Source of the DNA: Alphaproteobacteria bacterium
Lineage (GTDB): Bacteria; Pseudomonadota; Alphaproteobacteria; JAAXGF01
Assembly: GCA_012267605.1 (NCBI GenBank)
Contig: JAAXGF010000157.1
Span: forward strand, 1 to 11,066
Direction of reading: 5' to 3'
Length of the DNA stretch: 11,066 bases
Shown here: positions 1 through 6,010 of the stretch, one piece after another
Layout of the letters: each line of letters starts with the position of its first letter
Position numbering within the stretch: position 1 is the stretch's first letter
Notes under the pieces: model-generated
What the model was told of the DNA's origin: nothing
Databases searched by the model: none
The model's input: the letters and a program-made list of their open reading frames with translations, nothing else
Program-made: the position numbers and the translations under genes

Positions 1-277
1 GCCGCGAGGTAATGACCACAACGGACGTCGGTAATTCTCGCTCAGTGACGTATTCGAGAATCTGCAGTCCGTCCATATCTGGTAGTCCGAGATCTAGCAG
101 TATCGCTCTCGGGCAATGCTCGTCGATGATGGAAAGCGCAGTCTTGCCAGTGTCCGCGTGGAGAACGTCAAGGGGTTCATCTCGCAGGAACTCCTTATAA
201 ATACCAGCGGTCGACAACGAATCTTCGACAACGAGGACGGTCGTTTTTGGCAAAGAAGTGTTGGATCCGGCGAGCAT
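1..277 (-). CDS. Response regulator, N-terminal receiver domain (partial, runs off left edge)
   Basis: This is the first 92 codons of a two-component response regulator, read leftward with no stop before the window edge. The chosen ATG is at 275-277, and the product begins MLAGSNTSLP. The receiver hallmarks are visible: the acidic pair E18/D19, the phospho-acceptor D62 in the LLDLGLPDMDG block, and T90. The conserved lysine lies beyond the edge. Against the second copy it has one amino-acid change (L71 here, M71 there) and one silent change. In copy 2 the text after the receiver reads into a linker ending FCGFIGSS, which resembles sigma-54-dependent regulators of the NtrC/LuxO type just before their AAA+ domain. 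If copy 1 is the intact parent, it should carry that AAA+ domain and a Fis-type helix-turn-helix to the left. Its upstream DNA is original only to about 342, so its promoter may have been replaced. Confidence 0.8.
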   Translation of the reverse strand, partial: MLAGSNTSLPKTTVLVVEDSLSTAGIYKEFLRDEPLDVLHADTGKTALSIIDEHCPRAILLDLGLPDMDGLQILEYVTERELPTSVVVITSR

Positions 278-280
278 GAC

Positions 281-293
281 CTGGACAATCCAG
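281..293. promoter_or_regulatory. Degenerate copy of the palindrome upstream of the response regulator
   Basis: CTGGACAATCCAG lies 3 bases upstream of the response-regulator start at 277. The equivalent site in copy 2 is a perfect palindrome. Here the A at 288 breaks one arm. It may be a former operator or chance symmetry. Confidence 0.25.
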
Positions 294-543
294 TGGAAAC
301 AGCCATTGCAAACCGCAACACCCACCGGTGTCAAGCGGGCTGATCGCGGCAGGAGTCTAACATAACAGTCCCCACACCTTTTCAAAGCATGGGGGCAGCC
401 TCAATAGCTCGGGTCATCTTTGCTATCGCACTGATTCTTGTAACCAGCTTTCCGCTAAACTACAAATCAAAGTGGCACGAGCATGAAGAGGGTATGAACT
501 CATGGCGCCCGCGACGGCGCACCCAGCCAAATGAGGTACTAGA

Positions 544-1653
544 ATGCTATCTGAGAAAAATGCCGTACAAGGCGAAGACGATTTTTCTTCACTTGCGGAA
601 AAATTTGACCACTCGGACATGGCCAGCGTCATTGAGGGAGTTCCAGGCCAAATCGAGTTCGCTATCTCCGACCAAAGTCTGCCAAAATTGCCATGCCTTC
701 GGTATGAGAATGTAGTGGTTATTGGTGTGGGGGGGTCGGCTCTACCGGTCGACGTTCTTTCGGAGGCTTTCGCCGATAAAATCTCGTGGCCACTCCAAAT
801 TCATCGACACTATGGATTTCCACCGCAGGTAACTGATCGCACGTTGCTAGTTTTGAGTTCCTTTTCTGGAACGACGGAGGAAACACTATCGGCTCTAGAT
901 TTTATTAAGGCGGGCGCTACGAACGCCGTTATTCTAACTGCGAACGAAAATCCAGAATCGATTCTGTTGAAAACTGCTCGAGAGAGAGGAATTCCGGTCA
1001 TAAGCATACCAAAATCACGCGAGGTTGAAATGTTTCAGCCACGGTGCGCGACGGGGTATATGGTGACCTATTTGGCACGGTTACTAATGGAACTTAGTAT
1101 TCTCGATGATGTAGAGGCGGAATTTAGAGAACTACCCCAGTTATTACGAAGCAAGTGTTCTGAATTACAAACCAACGCAAAGAACCTGGCTCTTCAAATT
1201 CATGATCAAATCCCAATTTTCTACACAGATCAGAATTTTGAGCGCTCAGTGGCGCGTGTGGCCAAAATTAAATTCAATGAAAACACCAAACGGCCAGCAT
1301 TTTTTAATGTCCTACCGGAGGCCAATCATAACGAGATGATTGGATTTTCAAATACAAATGGAAAATTTGCTATTATTTACTTAAAACACTTGGATAGTCT
1401 TTGTGTTATTCATAGTAGGTTCAATGTGATGAAAAAAATATATGAGAAAACATTATCTGGACAGATGAAATTCTACGTTCAAACTATTCCTGAAGCAAGC
1501 GCGCTTGGCAAAATATTTCTTTCGCATATGTTTGCTGACTGGTTGACTTACTTTGTAGCTCTTAAGGACGGGGTTGACCCAACGCCGGTGAAGCTGGTCG
1601 AAGAATTCAAATTGCAGCTCACTTCAGAGCGTAAAGACTCGACCATAAGATAA
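544..1653 (+). CDS. Bifunctional phosphoglucose/phosphomannose isomerase-like SIS-domain protein
   Basis: This 369-residue protein has the order and motifs of the bifunctional phosphoglucose/phosphomannose isomerase family: two SIS sugar-phosphate-binding domains interconverting fructose 6-phosphate with glucose 6-phosphate or mannose 6-phosphate in the cytoplasm. Visible motifs are GVGGSA (61-66), the phosphate-binding loop SSFSGTTEETL (105-115), FNENTK (244-249, with the family's catalytic-type glutamate E246), PEANHNE (258-264, with H262), and the C-terminal ADWLTYFVALKDGVDPTPVK block (331-350). Length is close to the family's usual size. An upstream GAGGT at 533-537 sits 6 bases before the ATG, supporting this start. 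The gene is clearly AT-richer than its neighbours, especially 1260-1460, where some 60-base lines fall to about 27-40% GC, which suggests transfer. With the nearby SDR gene it suggests nucleotide-sugar or polysaccharide supply. Which substrate it prefers cannot be told from sequence. Confidence 0.85.
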   Translation: MLSEKNAVQGEDDFSSLAEKFDHSDMASVIEGVPGQIEFAISDQSLPKLPCLRYENVVVIGVGGSALPVDVLSEAFADKISWPLQIHRHYGFPPQVTDRTLLVLSSFSGTTEETLSALDFIKAGATNAVILTANENPESILLKTARERGIPVISIPKSREVEMFQPRCATGYMVTYLARLLMELSILDDVEAEFRELPQLLRSKCSELQTNAKNLALQIHDQIPIFYTDQNFERSVARVAKIKFNENTKRPAFFNVLPEANHNEMIGFSNTNGKFAIIYLKHLDSLCVIHSRFNVMKKIYEKTLSGQMKFYVQTIPEASALGKIFLSHMFADWLTYFVALKDGVDPTPVKLVEEFKLQLTSERKDSTIR

Positions 1654-2067
1654 CTCTCGGCTTCCATAATGTTGTGATTGGATTAAGCAACCCGATCAGA
1701 TTCGGGGCCGCTTAATCTGGAAACATATCGCGACTAAACTAGGTGATGGACCTGACCCCACCCACGCACTCGTGGATGTTGGTCATGCAATACGTTGTGA
1801 ACTTGCGCGCGCTTGGCCTAAATGTTTGCTGCTGCGTTGCATCGGGACACGAAAGCTGAAACTTGGCCGCTCCATGGGATAGGCAAAGCCACCAATGCGA
1901 AGACTGACCAACAATTCCATCATCCAATCGGGATTGCCTCGTTACCCTGTCCCGATGGCTACAGCCCCAAAGCGGCGTGAATCAGATTGGAATGACCGAC
2001 CACGCAGTGAAGCAGCGGAGGGAACCACCGACCGCGATTACGTGGTAGTATTCAAGGGGGCTAAATC
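1654..2067. other. Gene-free stretch of 414 bases between the isomerase and SDR genes
   Basis: I see no convincing gene here. The open frames (for example 1739-1927 minus and 1895-2077 plus) are short and show no family motif. The stretch holds a strong hairpin at 1681-1717 and, at its end, the ribosome-binding site of the SDR gene (AAGGGGG, 2054-2060). GGACCTGACCCC near 1747 recalls sequence found at some transposase-associated ends, but no transposase or paired terminal repeat was found. It could be decayed DNA left from island assembly. Confidence 0.5.
1681..1717. terminator. Strong hairpin after the isomerase gene, possible terminator without U-tract
   Basis: GATTAAGC (1681-1688) pairs with GCTTAATC (1710-1717), and inside it CCCGA (1691-1695) pairs with TCGGG (1702-1706) around a 6-base loop. 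That gives 13 base pairs with a small internal loop. It starts 27 bases after the isomerase stop, where a terminator would be expected, but no T-run follows on either strand. It may act as a 3' mRNA-stabilising structure, a Rho-linked end, or be a mobile-element remnant. Confidence 0.4.
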
Positions 2068-2955
2068 ATGCGAGTAGTCGTTACCGGTGCCACGGGCTTC
2101 CTGGGCGCCGTGGTAAGCGAGTTGCTGCGCGAACGGGGACACGAGGTCGTGTGCGTCGGGCTTTCTCGCGCCGGGCGCGGCACCCGAAAGCTGGATATCA
2201 CAAACGCGAGTGCTTGCGCCGCCATGATGGAGGAGACGCGACCTCGCGCAACTGTGCACCTCGCTGCTATTGCCAACCCGGACCTATGCGAGCGGGACAG
2301 GCAGCGAGCGCGCCGTATCAACATCGATGGCACATCCAACCTGGTACACACTGCACCAAAGGGCATCCATTTTGTGCTGGCTTCGACCGACTACGTCTTC
2401 GATGGGGAAGGGCCGCCCTACGACGAGGAGTCCCCCAAGTCCCCGATCAATGTTTACGGGCGCACCAAAAGCGAGGCGGAAGAGGTCGTCGAAGCGGAGA
2501 CGGACGACCACCTGATCTTGCGCTTGCCGGTCCTTTACTCGGCTGCCCCGGCGAGGCCTGGCCGGTTCGTGGAAGCAGCAATTCGCGCAGTTAATAGCCA
2601 GAAAATAATCGAGCTCGATGATTGGCAGATGCAGTGTCCGACTCTCGCCCAGGATGTCGCACGTGCGCTGGAACTCCTAGTGACCTCGGAGCAACGTGGA
2701 TGCTTTCACATCTCTGCGCGTGAGGCCACGACCAAGTTCCAGTTTGCAATGAAAACAGCGGAATGGCTCGGTCTTTCGGCCGCTCACCTGGTTCCAGGTA
2801 AGCCGAAGTCGACTGCGAGTACGTTAGTGGCAAGGCCGCGGGATTGCAGGATGGAAACAGGAAAGTTCGCCGCCGTCGGTGGCTTTGAGTTTCGCTCCTA
2901 TCTTGCAGTGATTCCCCAGTTGCTCCAAGACATGGGTCTGAGGGCTCAAACGTGA
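2068..2955 (+). CDS. NAD(P)-dependent SDR, RmlD-like (dTDP-4-dehydrorhamnose reductase-like) sugar nucleotide reductase
   Basis: This 295-residue extended short-chain dehydrogenase begins with the nucleotide-binding motif VVVTGATGFLG (glycines 7, 10, 13). It has a D43-I-T block of the kind RmlD proteins use, the HLAAIANPDLCE segment (64-75), the catalytic STDYVFDG block (106-113) with S106/T107, and the YxxxK pair Y130/K134 in VYGRTKSEAE. Length and motif layout fit RmlD-type reductases (about 290-300 residues), which make the final reduction to dTDP-L-rhamnose. The same fold also covers related 4-keto-sugar reductases and the MAT regulatory subunit, so the substrate is uncertain. The ATG is preceded by AAGGGGG at 2054-2060 with 7 bases of spacing. 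No rmlABC partners are in the window. GC content is high, unlike the isomerase gene upstream, so the two may have different origins. It converges on the HAD fragment with 23 bases between stops. Confidence 0.8.
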   Translation: MRVVVTGATGFLGAVVSELLRERGHEVVCVGLSRAGRGTRKLDITNASACAAMMEETRPRATVHLAAIANPDLCERDRQRARRINIDGTSNLVHTAPKGIHFVLASTDYVFDGEGPPYDEESPKSPINVYGRTKSEAEEVVEAETDDHLILRLPVLYSAAPARPGRFVEAAIRAVNSQKIIELDDWQMQCPTLAQDVARALELLVTSEQRGCFHISAREATTKFQFAMKTAEWLGLSAAHLVPGKPKSTASTLVARPRDCRMETGKFAAVGGFEFRSYLAVIPQLLQDMGLRAQT

Positions 2956-2978
2956 GCGATGCTTCGACAAGGGCCAGG

Positions 2979-3403
2979 TTAACGCCCCGAGGCAAATCTC
3001 TCCAGCAGATTGACAAGCCTCGCCACTGGTACCTCCGTAAAGTCGGTGATGGCATCATCGGTCCAGGGACGCATTTCGGCAAGCGAGTAGGTGGTGGCGA
3101 CGCCGATGACCGCACAGCCTGCCGCTCGCGCGGCCTCGAAGCCAGCGCTGGAGTCCTCGAACACTACGCAGCGATTCGGTCGAAGCCCGATAGCGGTCGC
3201 GGCTTTCAGGTAGATATCTGGCTCCGGTTTCCCCCTGCCTTCCGCGATTGATGTGTCGTCGAGAATCACGTCGATGTAAGGTCTCACGCCGCTTTCCTCG
3301 ATCAACATTTGGGTGTTTTCCGGCGGTGCCGAAGTGGCGACGGCAAGCGGCACCTTCAACGCTGCGAATGTTTCCAGAAGCTTACGCAACCCCGCGGTCG
3401 GAC
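2979..3403 (-). pseudogene. HAD-family phosphatase, C-terminal fragment lacking the catalytic N-terminus
   Basis: The frame carries the later HAD subfamily IA motifs: motif II in PLAVATSAPPEN, the motif III lysine in GRGKPEPDIYLKAA, and the acidic motif IV region CVVFEDSSAGFEAARAAG. Family members are about 215-230 residues and start with a DxDGT nucleophile motif followed by a cap domain. Roughly the first 90 residues, including that aspartate, are absent. The frame can be followed upstream as PTAGLRKLLETF to about 3403, after which it becomes response-regulator DNA. The only possible start in the remaining part is a TTG at 3387-3389 inside what should be the middle of the protein. The fragment therefore cannot be catalytic in the usual way and is best read as broken at the junction. 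Phosphoglycolate phosphatase-like or beta-phosphoglucomutase-like parents are both possible. Confidence 0.8.
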
Positions 3404-3864
3404 GAACCGATGAATCCGCAGAACTCGTGGCGGTCGAATTGTTCGCGGTAGGTTTCGACGATCTCTTCTAGACGCTGCCGTTCTAAAGCGTTGCGCAAGG
3501 TGACGACGATGCGGTCGGCGGAGGGTGGTTTGATGATGAAATCGATGGCGCCGGCGCGCATGGCGTCAACCGCGGTGCGAACCGATTGCCGCGAGGTAAT
3601 GACCACAACGGACGTCGGTAATTCTCGCTCAGTGACGTATTCGAGAATCTGCATTCCGTCCATATCTGGTAGTCCGAGATCTAGCAGTATCGCTCTCGGG
3701 CAATGCTCGTCGATGATGGAAAGCGCAGTCTTGCCAGTGTCCGCGTGGAGAACGTCAAGGGGTTCATCTCGCAGGAACTCCTTGTAAATACCAGCGGTCG
3801 ACAACGAATCTTCGACAACGAGGACGGTCGTTTTTGGCAAAGAAGTGTTGGATCCGGCGAGCAT
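3382..3864 (-). pseudogene. Response regulator, truncated second copy (receiver domain only)
   Basis: Reading leftward from the ATG at 3862-3864, this encodes 160 residues. The receiver is complete: E18/D19, phospho-acceptor D62, T90 and K112 (in FIIKPP). A helical linker follows (about 120-145), then HEFCGFIGSS, which in NtrC/LuxO-type regulators leads into the sigma-54-interacting AAA+ domain. Here the frame crosses into HAD-derived DNA near 3403 and stops at 3382 after DRGVA. Effector and DNA-binding domains are missing. If expressed, the product would be a stand-alone receiver able to take phosphate from the cognate kinase, so a titrating role is possible but unproven. A start at 3957 is also open, but it lies outside the repeat and overlaps the suf promoter, so I prefer 3864, which both copies share. 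Confidence 0.8.
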
Positions 3865-3929
3865 GACCTGGACAGTCCAGTGGAAACAGCCATTGCAAAC
3901 CGCAACACCCACCGGTGTCAAGCGGGCTG
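3588..3929. repeat. Direct repeat copy 2
   Basis: Same-orientation copy of 1-342, with three mismatches at 3654, 3784 and 3875. The homologous response-regulator sequence continues left to about 3403, but the matching part of copy 1 is outside the window. To the right, identity stops at 3929, where the suf upstream region begins. Confidence 0.97.
3868..3880. promoter_or_regulatory. Perfect 13-base palindrome upstream of the response-regulator start
   Basis: CTGGACAGTCCAG is fully symmetric around the central A and ends 3 bases before the start codon at 3864. It could be an operator, a small mRNA hairpin hiding the ribosome-binding region, or chance. Copy 1 has one arm mutated. Confidence 0.3.
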
Positions 3930-3950
3930 GTCGTAAGCATGCTTTGGCCG

Positions 3951-3979
3951 TTGACAAAGCGCTCAGGATAGACCATATG
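3951..3979 (+). promoter_or_regulatory. Candidate suf operon promoter
   Basis: TTGACA at 3951-3956 is a perfect -35 match. At 17 bases spacing lies CATATG (3974-3979), a poor -10 with 3 of 6 matches. Transcription would start near 3986, right at the palindrome at 3989-4003, leaving about 40 bases of leader before the regulator gene. The -35 is convincing; the -10 is weak, as is common for activated or repressed promoters. Confidence 0.45.
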
Positions 3980-3988
3980 GCTCATTGC

Positions 3989-4003
3989 GGACTAAATTAG
4001 TCC
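3989..4003. promoter_or_regulatory. IscR type-1-like palindromic operator upstream of the suf operon
   Basis: GGACTAAATTAGTCC is a perfect inverted repeat with 7-base arms around a central A. Its inner 13 bases match the core of the IscR type-1 consensus, GACTRWWWYAGTC, at every position; the outer consensus flanks match only in part. It lies 25 bases before the start of the Rrf2-family regulator gene and just downstream of the -35/-10 pair, where a bound repressor would block transcription. The natural reading is autorepression of the operon by the cluster-loaded regulator, lifted when clusters are scarce. Confidence 0.7.
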
Positions 4004-4028
4004 TGTTTGAGCCGTCGGGAGCCGGTCC

Positions 4029-4517
4029 ATGATTCGTTTGAGCCGTTTGGCCGATTATGCAGTAGTGGTGATGTGCCAAATCGCGGTCGAACCGGAGCGT
4101 CTGCACACGGCGCCGGAATTATCCTGCGAGGTCAGGCTTCCGGCGACAACCGTGAGCAAAGTTCTCAAACTGTTGCACCGGTCGGGTCTCGTGACGTCTA
4201 ACCGGGGCGCCCAGGGTGGCTATGCCATTTCCCGCCCAGCGACGGCGATTTCGGTGGCCGATATCATCAGTGCTGTCGATGGCCCGATCGCCTTGACCGA
4301 TTGTATCGAGGAAGCGCCAGGCGCCTGCGATCTCGAAGCTATCTGCCCGGCGCGGCGCAATTGGCAAGCGATCAATGACGCGGTTCGAGGTGCGCTCGCC
4401 GGGGTATCACTGGCCGATTTGACCGCGCCGGTGTTCCTTATGCCGGCCGCGGCGAATCCGCCCGAGCTTGGGAAAACCGCGCTCGCGAACGCTGGCGCCA
4501 ACCGTGATCCGCGTTAA
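4029..4517 (+). CDS. Rrf2-family SUF operon regulator (IscR-like, Fe-S sensing)
   Basis: This 162-residue winged-helix regulator begins MIRLSRLADYAVVVM, typical of the Rrf2 family and of the SUF-system regulator subgroup named from xanthomonads. The helix-turn-helix falls at about residues 28-52, and the wing is at NRGAQGGYAISRP (58-70). Three cysteines, C92, C100 and C106, form the expected Fe-S ligand cluster. Their spacing is C-x7-C-x5-C, against C-x5-C-x5-C in IscR, and the histidine ligand of IscR is not obvious. GGGAG at 4017-4021 lies 7 bases before the ATG. It is the first gene of the suf operon, 27 bases ahead of sufB, with a palindromic candidate operator upstream, so it probably represses itself and the operon when it carries a cluster. 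The last 30 residues are low in motif content. Confidence 0.9.
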   Translation: MIRLSRLADYAVVVMCQIAVEPERLHTAPELSCEVRLPATTVSKVLKLLHRSGLVTSNRGAQGGYAISRPATAISVADIISAVDGPIALTDCIEEAPGACDLEAICPARRNWQAINDAVRGALAGVSLADLTAPVFLMPAAANPPELGKTALANAGANRDPR

Positions 4518-4544
4518 AGCCACTTTTTTGGATAGGGATTGACG

Positions 4545-5999
4545 ATGTCAAATACGGTGGAAACCGACGAAGCCGTTCGCTCGGTCACGGAGGGCGAGTA
4601 CAAATACGGTTTTGTCACCGATATCGAATCCGATTATGCACCACGTGGACTGAACGAAGACGTGGTTCGCTTTATTTCCGATCGGAAGGGTGAACCAGAG
4701 TGGCTCTTGGATTGGCGCCTTAAGGCATTTCGCCATTGGACGACGATGCGCGAACCTAATTGGGCCAGCGTGCGCTACCCGCCGATCGATTATCAGGACG
4801 CCTATTATTACGCCGCTCCGAAAACCACTGAAGGACCGAAAAGCCTGGAGGAGGTCGATCCCGAGCTGTTGCGCACATACGAAAAGCTCGGAATTCCCCT
4901 CAAAGAGCAGGAGGTGCTCGCAGGAGTTGCCGTCGACGCGGTGTTTGACAGCGTTTCGGTTGCCACGACATTCAAGGAAAAGCTCGCCGAACTCGGGGTG
5001 ATCTTTTGCCCGATTTCCGAGGCGGTCGCGGAGCACCCTGATTTAGTACGTCGCTATCTCGGCAGCGTGGTTCCCTACGCCGATAATTTTTTCGCCACCC
5101 TGAATTCCGCCGTGTTCAGCGACGGCTCCTTCGTTTACGTCCCGCAGGGGGTGCGTTGTCCCATGGAGTTGTCGACCTATTTCCGCATTAACGCCAAGGA
5201 CACCGGGCAGTTCGAACGCACGCTGATCATTGCCGACGCGGGCAGTTATGTCAGCTACCTCGAGGGATGCACAGCGCCGATGCGCGATGAGAACCAGCTT
5301 CATGCAGCGGTGGTGGAACTGGTTGCTCTCGACGGCGCCGAGATCAAGTACTCCACGGTGCAGAACTGGTATCCGGGTGACAAGGACGGAAAGGGTGGAA
5401 TTTACAACTTCGTCACTAAGCGCGGTGCGTGCCGGGGACACAACTCAAAGATTTCCTGGACTCAAGTGGAAACCGGTTCGGCGATCACCTGGAAATATCC
5501 GAGCTGCATCCTGCACGGCGACAATTCGGTGGGCGAATTCTACTCCGTGGCCATCGCTAACAACCACCAGCAGGCCGATACCGGCACCAAGATGATCCAC
5601 ATCGGCAAGAACACGCGCAGCACCATCATTTCCAAGGGCGTATCGGCTGGCCACGGGCAAAACACGTATCGGGGCCTGGTGCGGGCCGTTCCCACCGCCG
5701 CCGGCGCGCGCAACTATACCCAATGTGATTCCTTGTTGCTTGGTGATACCTGCGGTGCGCACACCGTGCCGTATATCGAGTCGAAGAACCGGTTTGCCAC
5801 CGTGGAACACGAAGCGACGGCTTCGAAGATCAGCGACGATCAATTGTTCTACTGTCAGCAACGCGGGCTCTCGACCGAGGACGCGGTGTCGATGATCGTC
5901 AATGGCTTTTGCAAACAAGTTTTGCAGCAGCTCCCAATGGAATTTGCTGTCGAAGCCCAGAAGCTTGTCGGCATTAGTCTCGAAGGCAGCGTGGGCTGA
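4545..5999 (+). CDS. sufB: SufB, Fe-S cluster assembly scaffold subunit
   Basis: A 484-residue SufB, core of the SufBCD scaffold where clusters are built in the cytoplasm. The beta-helix core and conserved C-terminal region are complete. Family signatures include FVYVPQGVRCPMELSTYFRIN (about 196-216), the GxNSKISWTQVETGSAITWKYPSC region (298-321), and GDTCGAHTVPY (400-410), whose C403 corresponds to the cysteine essential for sulfur transfer and cluster building in E. coli SufB. The nearby EHEATASKISDDQLFYC segment carries the acidic residues thought to help. I place the start at the ATG 4545 because GGGA at 4535-4538 is 6 bases upstream; an in-frame TTG at 4539 directly abuts that site. It is separated from sufC by only 11 bases. 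Confidence 0.97.
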   Translation: MSNTVETDEAVRSVTEGEYKYGFVTDIESDYAPRGLNEDVVRFISDRKGEPEWLLDWRLKAFRHWTTMREPNWASVRYPPIDYQDAYYYAAPKTTEGPKSLEEVDPELLRTYEKLGIPLKEQEVLAGVAVDAVFDSVSVATTFKEKLAELGVIFCPISEAVAEHPDLVRRYLGSVVPYADNFFATLNSAVFSDGSFVYVPQGVRCPMELSTYFRINAKDTGQFERTLIIADAGSYVSYLEGCTAPMRDENQLHAAVVELVALDGAEIKYSTVQNWYPGDKDGKGGIYNFVTKRGACRGHNSKISWTQVETGSAITWKYPSCILHGDNSVGEFYSVAIANNHQQADTGTKMIHIGKNTRSTIISKGVSAGHGQNTYRGLVRAVPTAAGARNYTQCDSLLLGDTCGAHTVPYIESKNRFATVEHEATASKISDDQLFYCQQRGLSTEDAVSMIVNGFCKQVLQQLPMEFAVEAQKLVGISLEGSVG

Positions 6000-6010
6000 G
6001 GAATTTAGCG

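Larger units (their letters stand above)
1..342. repeat. Direct repeat copy 1 (truncated by window edge)
   Basis: This stretch matches 3588-3929 in the same orientation at a constant offset of 3587 bases. I count three mismatches in 342 bases: positions 67 (G versus T), 197 (A versus G) and 288 (A versus G). There are no gaps. Identity ends after 342, apart from a chance TCG. The repeat may continue left of the window, because the other copy extends further left, to about 3403. It carries the start and receiver domain of a response regulator on the minus strand plus about 65 bases of upstream DNA. Confidence 0.97.

Noticed and set aside
389..715. Plus-strand frame with a hydrophobic start (SIARVIFAIALILVTSF) overlapping the isomerase gene start
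   Set aside because: It overlaps the well-supported isomerase by 172 bases in another frame, changes to basic low-complexity text after residue 25, and has no family motif.
1795..1824. TTGTGA and TAAATG as a promoter for the SDR gene
   Set aside because: The -10 has only 3 of 6 matches and the site is about 240 bases from the start, no better than chance.
1739..1927. Minus-strand frame and the nearby GGACCTGACCCC as a transposase remnant
   Set aside because: No DDE or HUH motif appears in any frame, and no matching inverted end was found within the window.
3681..3957. Open frames on both strands over the response-regulator start, seen in both repeat copies
   Set aside because: They are other-frame shadows of the receiver domain. 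Their duplication reflects the DNA repeat, not conserved genes.
4488..4529. AACGC/GCGTT pairing followed by TTTTTT between the regulator gene and sufB as an attenuator or terminator
   Set aside because: The stem is only 5 base pairs with an 18-base loop, and the T-run is separated from it by 8 bases, so it is too weak to call.
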